The notes under the pieces: model-generated | The model's database searches: none | What the model was told of the DNA's origin: nothing | The model's input: the letters and a program-made list of their open reading frames with translations, nothing else | Shown here: in pieces, positions 57,254 through 64,000 of the stretch | Layout of the letters: each line of letters begins with the position of its first letter | How positions within the stretch are numbered: position 1 is the first letter of the stretch | Made by a program: the position numbers and the translations under genes | NCBI GenBank assembly: GCA_000149265.1 | Contig: CH002585.1 | Location: 1 to 64,000 of the forward strand | Length of the DNA stretch: 64,000 nt | Reading direction: 5' to 3' | DNA from: Ciona savignyi | Taxonomy: Eukaryota > Chordata > Ascidiacea > Phlebobranchia > Cionidae

Positions 57254-59855
57254 TTAAAATTATGCGATTTTTTAAAGTCATTATTATTTGATTTTGACCA
57301 GTATAAGCATAAAAACGTTATTTATGCACCTAGAATAATTAACTCCAGGTGTTCAATTGTATGCCAAAGATAATACAGTTTAATTGTGTGGTATGATTAA
57401 AGCTGTAAAAGTTTTTTCTTTGGATTGTTTTTATTTATTGCATGTGGTATTTTTTAATCCTATTTAAAATTAAGAACAAAACCTTTTTTTATTTGAAATT
57501 AAGAATAACGCGATTTTATGTTAAATTTTAGTCAATAAATTAGAAAGTGTCAACCACCTGTCAGCCACCACAATTTAAAAAAAACAATTTTCACTGCACA
57601 ACTGATCGAGTTCCCTGGTTACTTAATCGCTTTTGATAGACTCACCAGACTAATCAGTTGGAAATATGTATTAGCATATCTATCTTAATATATATGTCCC
57701 ACTGATTAGTCTGGAGGATTACTGCGTCGCCTTTCAACTAGAGGGTTTTAGTTTCGAAACTAGCTAGTTGGTTGTGTCCTTGGGCAAGGCACTTTACGGA
57801 CATTAACTGAACCCAGTGGATTAATGGGTTCTACCAAATTGAAGGAACGTGTGAATCATACACAACACTCTGCAATAGCTTCGGTGGTCGCGAGTTGATC
57901 TGACAATTGCCTGTGTTTTAGCCCACATAAATATACTATCCTGAGTGTTTAAGGTGTGTTTTTGCAAGCAGAAACTAATAGGTTCCCGAGTTACCAATTC
58001 AAACTTAATATCCAGGTTTTCTGAATAGTGTATTACCGTCCATCTTATTTTGACGCATAAAAAGCAATCTGTTCACTGGTTTAAGCTTGTCCTTAAATAA
58101 GTTTTAGGGTAGCCTATGAGGTATATTAAATCTTTTTTGTTCGCATTGAAATTTACTATCGATTTGTGTTGGTTTGAAGTGTTTAGGTCATTTATATACG
58201 TGGTGATAGTGTAATAGGCTATATTTAGTTTAGTTTATACATTTTTGCCCAAGTTTTTAAAAATGGCAAACGAATATAATCACATGGAAACGGGAAAAGA
58301 CGGCAAAACGAACAGTCGGTAAAATACGTCATTAAAAAAAGGATTTAATTTAATAAATATTCATAGGTTTTTTTCGAATCTGTACGGAACACAAATATAT
58401 TGATTTCATTCGTTTTTTTTGCGTCACGCTCGTAATAGGCATGTCATGTCGCTAGATAATTGGCATTAAGGGGTTATATCCCATCAGGTTAAAACTATTC
58501 AGGAATCACAAAACTTTCAGGAAATAGGAAAACCTAAGTGTCTTTAACACACGTGAAATTGTCAGATTATCTTGAGCCCATGTGAGGGGGGGTATAATGT
58601 GTTTCTAGTGGATTCGCGGCTTGTGTAATATTTTTTGCACATTATATTAAGTTATGTTAAAATTGTTAAAGTGGGCATTTAATGCGCGCACGGCTATTCC
58701 TCTTGTCAATCATTTCCTCTGCGTGTAAAACGGCAGATAATAATCTCAGAACCAATACTTCCTATATAACACCCCATTTTACATTACGCACTACGGGGCT
58801 GGCTGTTTGGTTTCGTTCTGTGTATACAGGCATGTATAACGAATCAGTTTTACCGCATATATTGTAGCGTCTCAGCTTGCAACATAACAATACAGAAACC
58901 TTTTGTAAAGAGTCGGATTGCGAGTCATTAGAGATTTGGCTGATGCCTGTTAGTTGGGGAAACTCAGCTTAGATTTAGTGCTAAAAAGGCATAAACACAA
59001 GTAGGCCTACTAAACAAAGCAAATTATGAAGAACCCCACGGGTTATATGATACCAATTTAATGGCACGTCTCAATCATATACGACGCACTGAAATAGCTC
59101 CGGTAAACCGACGGTGCGTGCGAAGTGATCTGTCGACTGCCCGTGTGTTAACCCGTTTTCCCATTCACGGGGATAAACATAATTATTATATCTTATCCTA
59201 ATCTTTTTCCTAGAAGAAATTTGTAGAGTTCTACTCGATAAAATCGACGGAACTAACTGGCAAAAGTTTGTTGGGTATAAAAGTGTGTTTTTTTATGATT
59301 TTAATGGTCAAATGATCGAAACAGAGCGGCCCAGATAATATAATGCATGGCCAGGACCCCTGAAGATAGAACAGGCAGCCGGTAACCGTACGGCGGCAGC
59401 AGAGATAAAAACAGTTGCGCGTGCGTTACGCGTGCTCCGTACAAAGAAATATAATTCAGTCAGTAGGGTTCGAGTAGCGTTCGAGAATCAGGTGATAACT
59501 GCGCGATTTTCACTGGTACCTTTCTGGCTCTTTTTTGTGGTTAAATTGTCTACGCATGAAATGATTAACTATGCCTGCATATCAAACTGTTGCTTTAGTT
59601 TAGTTGCCAACAATAACAGATAAATCGGGCATTATTAACGACGTAGAAGCCAAAATTAAAATATTGCATTGTTTAATAGAATACTTTTTCGTTCTCAGGT
59701 CTCAACTTTTATTAGACTAAGTTTTTGTTTTTAATTATGGACCTGAAAAGATAGTGAGCGAAATAAATTGTGCTAACAATACTATTTCGAATAAATTGAA
59801 CTTTCGGCCGGGTGTTGATACCCAATTGTAGCAGTCATTTGTTATCATTAACGAA
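57254..59855. other. Intergenic with SINE-A copies and a family C repeat, no gene seen
   Basis: 57690-57955 is a plus-strand SINE-A. 58220-58360 is family C (AGTTTAGTTTATACATTTTTG). 58500-58590 is a SINE-A minus fragment and 59050-59205 a SINE-A 3' half on plus. Short ORFs here lack recognisable features. Confidence 0.5.
57690..57955 (+). mobile_element. SINE-A, near full length
   Basis: CTGATTAGTCTGGAGGATTAC head to CACATAAATATACTATCC, with a deletion in the CCCGACGGTGGG block. Confidence 0.8.
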
Positions 59856-61562
59856 ATGGACGGTTTAAGTTCACCGACAAAAGGAAAAGCACCTTTAAAG
59901 CAACCTTGTGGTTACAATATATCCACAAACGTAAGAAAGTTGTCTTTTATCTATGATATGAGTTATTTTGTGCAGTAATGCTGTTTTCTGATTCTGAATA
60001 GTAATTTACTTAAGTTACCTCTGGGGTGGGTGGAAAAACTGAAGGAGGGAAACGGGTCCCTTTATTTTGTACATGTCCGCTAGGTCAGCTAGGTTTAGTA
60101 TCCCGCCTTAAACACTAATTTAAACCCTGCCCTAAAAACTCATAAAACCTCAGAACTAACCATAACTCCAACTCCATGTTTTAAACTAACTCTAGCGGAC
60201 CTGTACAATATAGAGCGACCGGGGAAACTGCTTATTAAAATGAAGATTAGAGGGTTGGGGTTAGTAGCAATGTTGGGTTATAATAATAGGGTTGAGATAT
60301 TGTCCGGCCCGATGGTCTAGCGGTTAAGTGCGTCGCCTTTCAATCGAAAGGTTGCAGGTGCGAAACTGGTCGCTAGCTAGTCGGTTGTGTCCTTGGGCAA
60401 GGCACTTTACGGACATTGCCTGAACCCAGCGGATTAATGGGTTCTACCAAATTGAAGGAACGTGTCTATCACATACAACACACTGCAATAGCTCCGGTAA
60501 CCCGACGATGGGCGCGAGGTGATCTGACGATTGCCCGTGTGATAACCCCTGGGGTTTTCCCATTCACGGGGATAAACATGAATATCCTATCCTATCCTAT
60601 CCTATCCTAGATAGGTGTTTGGGGCAGGGTAAGATTGGTTTCCATAATTACAGCGAGTAATGGTTACAGAGCACTACTCTAGGGTGGTCCCTCTATTTTG
60701 TACAGATCTGCTATGTCTAGCGCTAGGTCCGCTAGAGTTAGTTTTAAACATGGGGTTGGAGTTAGGGTTAGTTCTGGGGTTAAGATTAGTGTTTAGGGCA
60801 GGGCACTGAACCTAGCGGACTTAGCGAATCTAGTGGACCTGTACACAATAAAGGGACCCCTCTAGGGCATATATATGTCAAGCTGAATCAGAAAATATTG
60901 TGCCTTAGTTACCAGAATTATTGGTAAACACCTAAACATACCAGAATATAAGGTTGTTTACATAGTCCATGTATTATTAATCACGCCATATGCTTAAAGC
61001 TTGTATTTATACATAAAAACTGTTTATCTATAGCCAAACAGAAGTCCTGTGAAGGTCAACATTTCAAGCTATAAAGAGAAGTTTGTTTCTTGCAACGATT
61101 ATGGTCTAAAACGTCCAATCCTTGGTACTGGTCACTGGAATGTTAAAGAGGTTTAGTTGGCTATACTTTATATACATAAATTGTTGTTAACCTTTAGAAA
61201 CAATCTATTTTTAATTTATTTAACTTGTAAGTTTTCACATGGTATTTTGTTTAACCAAATTTAAGGAATGTTTGAATCATACACAACACACTGCAATAGC
61301 TCCGCTAAACCGATGGTGGGCACGAGGTAATATGATGATTGCCCGTGTGTTAACCCCTTTGGTTTTCCCATCCCTGGGGATAAACATGAATATCATACCC
61401 AAATTCAGTATTTGACCGGATATGGTGTATTAACAATAATAACTTTATGCACTTTCAGATGGAAGAAAACAATCCACAAATATTGTTGGATGCCCACCAT
61501 TTGTTGCAAGAATCCCAGAAACCGTTTGTCAATTTGCTGCATGTTCCTGGAGTAGATGAAAG
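59856..61562 (+). CDS. Unrecognised gene, first three coding exons
   Basis: Exons 59856-59930 (ATG to ACAAAC|gtaaga), 61034-61150 (CTATAG|CCA to AAAGAG|gtttag) and 61459-61562 (TTTCAG|ATG to GAAAG|gtgcat) join in phases 0 and 0 and leave phase 2: about 98 residues so far. The protein starts MDGLSSPTKGKAPLKQP, then PNRSPVKVNISSYKEKF, LKRPILGTGHWNVKE and ILLDAHHLLQESQKPF. It is polar, without a signal peptide, membrane segment or domain I know. The downstream continuation is not found before the window ends or may lie beyond it. Support is splice signals plus uninterrupted phase only. Confidence 0.5.
60010..60300. mobile_element. Nested MITEs: inner hAT-like element (about 60054-60228) inside a family D-like element
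   Basis: The inner element starts GGGTCCCTTTATTTTGTACA and ends CTGTACAATATAGAGCGACC; GGGAAAC occurs on both sides. The outer sequence has GGAAAAACTGAAGGAGGGAAAC and ACTGCTTATTAAAATGAAG. Confidence 0.6.
60302..60609 (+). mobile_element. SINE-A, full length reference copy
   Basis: The cleanest copy in the window: head GTCCGGCCCGATGGTCTAGC, body intact, tail of about five tandem TATCC units. It lies in intron 1 of the unrecognised gene, sense. Confidence 0.95.
60685..60859. mobile_element. hAT-like MITE with 8-bp target duplication
   Basis: Flanked by CTCTAGGG at 60677-60684 and 60860-60867. Terminal inverted repeats TGGTCCCTCTATTTTGTACA against TGTACACAATAAAGGGACCC; subterminal repeats of GTCCGCTAG. 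The interior shares the family D blocks (GTTTTAAACATGGGGTTGGA, GGGTTAAGATTAGTGTTTAG). Confidence 0.85.
61255..61400 (+). mobile_element. SINE-A 3' half
   Basis: ACCAAATTTAAGGAATGTTTG to GGATAAACATGAATATCATAC; sense, about 60 nt before the acceptor at 61458. Confidence 0.75.
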
Positions 61563-61584
61563 GTGCATGTCTTGTTTGATTGAA

Positions 61585-61850
61585 ATGTTATCAACCGACA
61601 GGGTCAAAAATCCGCACAAGTAACCGAGTAACACTGGTGTGACGCACGCCGTTCGAGTAAGAATTTACTCTTGCAAAAAAAAATAATTAACGTTTACCGC
61701 GATCGTTTTTGAAATGTTATCAACCGGTAGGGTCAAAAATCCTCACTAGTAGCACAAGTAAAACTGGTGTGACGCACGCCGTTCGAATAAGAATTTACTA
61801 TTGCAAATAAAAAACTAAGTACTGTTAACCGCGACCGTTTACTATTCAAC
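61585..61850. repeat. Two-copy tandem repeat of about 130 bp
   Basis: GAAATGTTATCAACCG, CTGGTGTGACGCACGCCGTT and GTTnACCGCGACCGTTT recur in order in both copies. Confidence 0.85.
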
Positions 61851-62947
61851 TGGCGTATAGGGGAATAAAAAACAAATCCTCATCATTGGAACCGATTTTA
61901 TTATGCACAGTATAACATGTTTTATTTTATATATAATTTTCTTTTTAAAATTTACTCCCCTTACTCACAAAAAAATGTAATCCTGTTAGTTACTTATGTG
62001 AGGTTCCACGGGCAAGTAAATTTTTACTCGCGCAAAATTTAATGGATTTTTGGCCCTGAACATTTTTAATGCATTAAGAAAAATAAATGATCAATCATTT
62101 TTAAAAAATTCGTACAATTCATCATATTATTAAATATAAATAAATATCATAGTTTAATATGAGAAAATAGATTGTTTTGTTTGCTAGGCTGTTAGATAGG
62201 CTGCTGGGTCATTCCATTTCAAATGAACCAAACTCTCCAACCCAAAAATTTTAAATAAGCTCATATTATAAAGTAAAATAGCAAATTTCTTCCTGGCAAT
62301 GGAAAACCTTTTGTTTTTAATTTTCGTTGAGAATTGACCGAGTTATGGTTGTTTAAACATAACCTATTTTTTGTGTGCGGCGAAGCATGACCGCAATGAA
62401 ATATCAACCAAATATCTTCGGGTGAGTCAAACTTTTTTATTCCTTATGGTTGCATTACAAAACTTTGTACATATCTTGTATATCCTTTTGGCTTTCCTGA
62501 GAAATGTTTTTTTTTTATTAATTGGGCTACATGTGGGCCACAAAGTGGGGGGGAATGTAATCATAATTTCGCAATCGTCCATGCGTGACCATCATTAATG
62601 GGTTAATAACTTTAAAAGGGATTGTCGTTAGAAGCTCTAAATGGTTTCATTGGAAAGGTAAAGACTACTCCTCACTGTGTTGTAAGTTTTATCAATGTGT
62701 CTTGACAATAACATAAAAACAAACAGTGATCATTTACATGGTGTAAATTTGCTGTATTTCGCATATTAATACAGTGAATTATTACAAAAATTAACTTCGG
62801 TACAAAAATATCAACACTGGCCATGTACAGTTTAGCTTAAATAATTTGTCTGAATAAATTGTTCATACTTATGGTTGATTGAGTCATAAAATGATTGGGG
62901 CAATTTGTACAAACGACCAGTCAGGGTGGATGGGGTTGGGGCGATAG
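61851..62947. other. Non-coding, nothing recognised
   Basis: AT-rich; may hold further introns of the gene at 59856 or the 3' flank of the minus-strand frame. Confidence 0.3.
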
Positions 62948-63821
62948 CTAATATATTGCTGATAGCAACCCAACATTCATCTTTCCTTGATGCCACTGGA
63001 AGGAATTTTGAGCTCCTTGCATCATAAACTGGACCATTACATCTCCCTCCTCTTCATTTCTATCAGCCACAACTCCCAGGTACCATTTGTGATCATATAT
63101 TGCAATGATGTATGAGCCTAGCGAGTATGTTGTTTGTTGCGCTGATCCTGGGTGCGTTACAGTACCCCTCTTTCCACACCACCACCCCACCTGTGTCTGC
63201 AGAAAGTCTCTTCATCAATATGCCATCAGCTTGTGGCACAAAAGCATGGTGACTGCACGTTCCAGGTATGGTGTTTTTTGAGAAAAACCTCTCTTGTTGC
63301 GGTTGTGTATGATGAGCAATCTGTTCCTCAGAGACAAAGGAAAATGAGATGCCAGGTATGTTTTGTGAGCCCCATGCAAACAGGTCTTTATCCCCTGCCT
63401 CCACATCCGCATCAGACATCTCCCCTTCTTCATTTGCTCTAAAATCTTTTGACACCTTAGCACACGATGGACACATCTTTTGCCCAGGCTTGAAATTCTT
63501 TTTTGTCTTTTCTGATAATTTACTTGCTGCTTCAATAGTCAATGGTCTTAAGGATTTTCTTGGAAGTTTTCCGGTATGAAAGCCGAATGGATTACAACAA
63601 ACTGTTTGCAATTTAGTATATCTTTCTAAGAACATCTTCTTGTGATGCAAACATATTGAAAGAGAGTCTACATCTTTTAACTCTGTTCTTAATTTCAAAA
63701 GCTCCACCTGCTCTTTACCCAAATCTGTTACAGCTAGAATACCTTTCTTGCCATTAGTAAAGTTAGTGTTGTGGCAATCATTCTCCTGGTGTAGATTTTT
63801 TCCGATACTGCATGGATCCAT
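62948..63821 (-). CDS. Unrecognised Cys/His-bearing protein, probably one frame broken by an indel
   Basis: From ATG at 63821 the frame reads MDPCSIGKNLHQENDC, then CLHHKKMFLERYTKLQTVCC, PFGFHTGKLPRKSLRPL and KKNFKPGQKMCPSC, so paired Cys/His suggest a zinc-binding region near residues 55-125. At about 63150-63190 it meets a second frame (to 62948) beginning GWWCGKRGTVTHP and continuing YIIAIYDHKWYLGVV and FQWHQGKMNVG, which ends in a small beta-rich, SH3- or Tudor-like stretch. The overlap of two long open frames suggests a one-base shift near GGTGGGGTGGTGG or an intron. I recall similar uncharacterised multicopy proteins in invertebrates but cannot name the family; a transposon-borne origin is possible. 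Confidence 0.45.
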
Positions 63822-64000
63822 ATCTTATTTTATTTTGCAAAATCTGTCTCAACTGTCTAAATGTCATCCTATTATATAACTGAATAAAACAATACACTCT
63901 GCTGGATAACAATTGTAATTGTTTGCTACAATGCAACATTTCTTTAACAGACTGAAGTCATCTTTATGTATAAACAATTACTCTGTTGAATAACATTGTT
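63822..64000. other. Upstream flank of the 63821 frame
   Basis: AT-rich, nothing recognised. Confidence 0.3.

Noticed and set aside
60416..60610. Open frame of 64 codons and similar ones at 40754-41035, 43008-43214, 31780-32001 and 12531-12764
   Set aside because: All lie inside SINE-A copies and share the same translated pattern ([22 protein letters not shown]); repeat-derived, not genes.
60740..60830. Telomere-like GGGTTAGGG stretches (also near 19770 and 44400)
   Set aside because: Only one or two degenerate units inside MITE interiors, not arrays.
1..64000. CRISPR arrays, bacterial operons, riboswitches, phage genes
   Set aside because: The window is eukaryotic. The repeat arrays present are satellites or minisatellites without unique spacers of constant length.

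Overview
This window is eukaryotic nuclear DNA: AT-rich, with split genes using GT..AG introns, saturated with SINEs and MITEs, and broken by three runs of N (16298-16538, 32635-32734, 55820-55919). The gene content fits an invertebrate deuterostome: a complement C6-like protein with TSP1-LDLa-MACPF-EGF order, plus SERAC1, TSEN2, SLC7A6OS, Rab11-FIP and SETMAR-type genes. An ascidian such as Ciona is my best guess. That rests on gene architecture and SINE content, not on a database match.

Layout, left to right. 868-1051 (-): first coding exon of a Rab11-FIP-like C2 protein. 1.07-7.4 kb: no gene seen; SINEs, a palindromic minisatellite and a 5-unit satellite of about 335 bp. 7.7-11.06 kb: a decayed RTE-type LINE. 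12.27-19.11 kb (-): an 11-exon C6-like MACPF gene. 20.69-23.12 kb (+): an inverted partial copy of the 3' half of that gene, so the locus is a large imperfect palindrome with arms of about 2.4-2.7 kb. 24.66-30.93 kb (+): a SETMAR-like histone methyltransferase whose proposed long intron holds the whole SLC7A6OS gene. 31.06-35.27 kb (-): a PLP-dependent threonine dehydratase/serine racemase-like gene. 35.56-49.24 kb (-): SERAC1 in 17 coding exons. 49.71-52.70 kb (+): TSEN2. 53.18-57.25 kb (+): a HAD phosphatase of the PGP/PDXP family. 59.86-61.56 kb (+): the start of an unrecognised gene. 62.95-63.82 kb (-): an unrecognised, apparently frameshifted reading frame.

The dominant repeat (here 'SINE-A') is a tRNA-derived SINE of about 300 bp with a TATCC-rich tail, present in roughly 45 copies or fragments. 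The strongest observation is at 34796-35030. A SINE-A copy lies inside a coding exon of the dehydratase gene, flanked by a 7-bp target-site duplication containing AG|GT. Splicing at the two AG|GT sites would remove the insert exactly and restore the ancestral reading frame, which is the signature of a transposon-born intron (introner). Elsewhere in the window many sense-oriented SINE-A copies end with their pyrimidine-rich tail at, or within about 100 nt of, a 3' splice site.

The genes are housekeeping and innate-immune genes with no obvious shared pathway. SERAC1 and TSEN2 share a divergent promoter region of about 470 bp. The dehydratase starts only 281 bp after the SERAC1 stop on the same strand. 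Exon models were built by eye from splice signals, phase and remembered family motifs; repeat ends are approximate.
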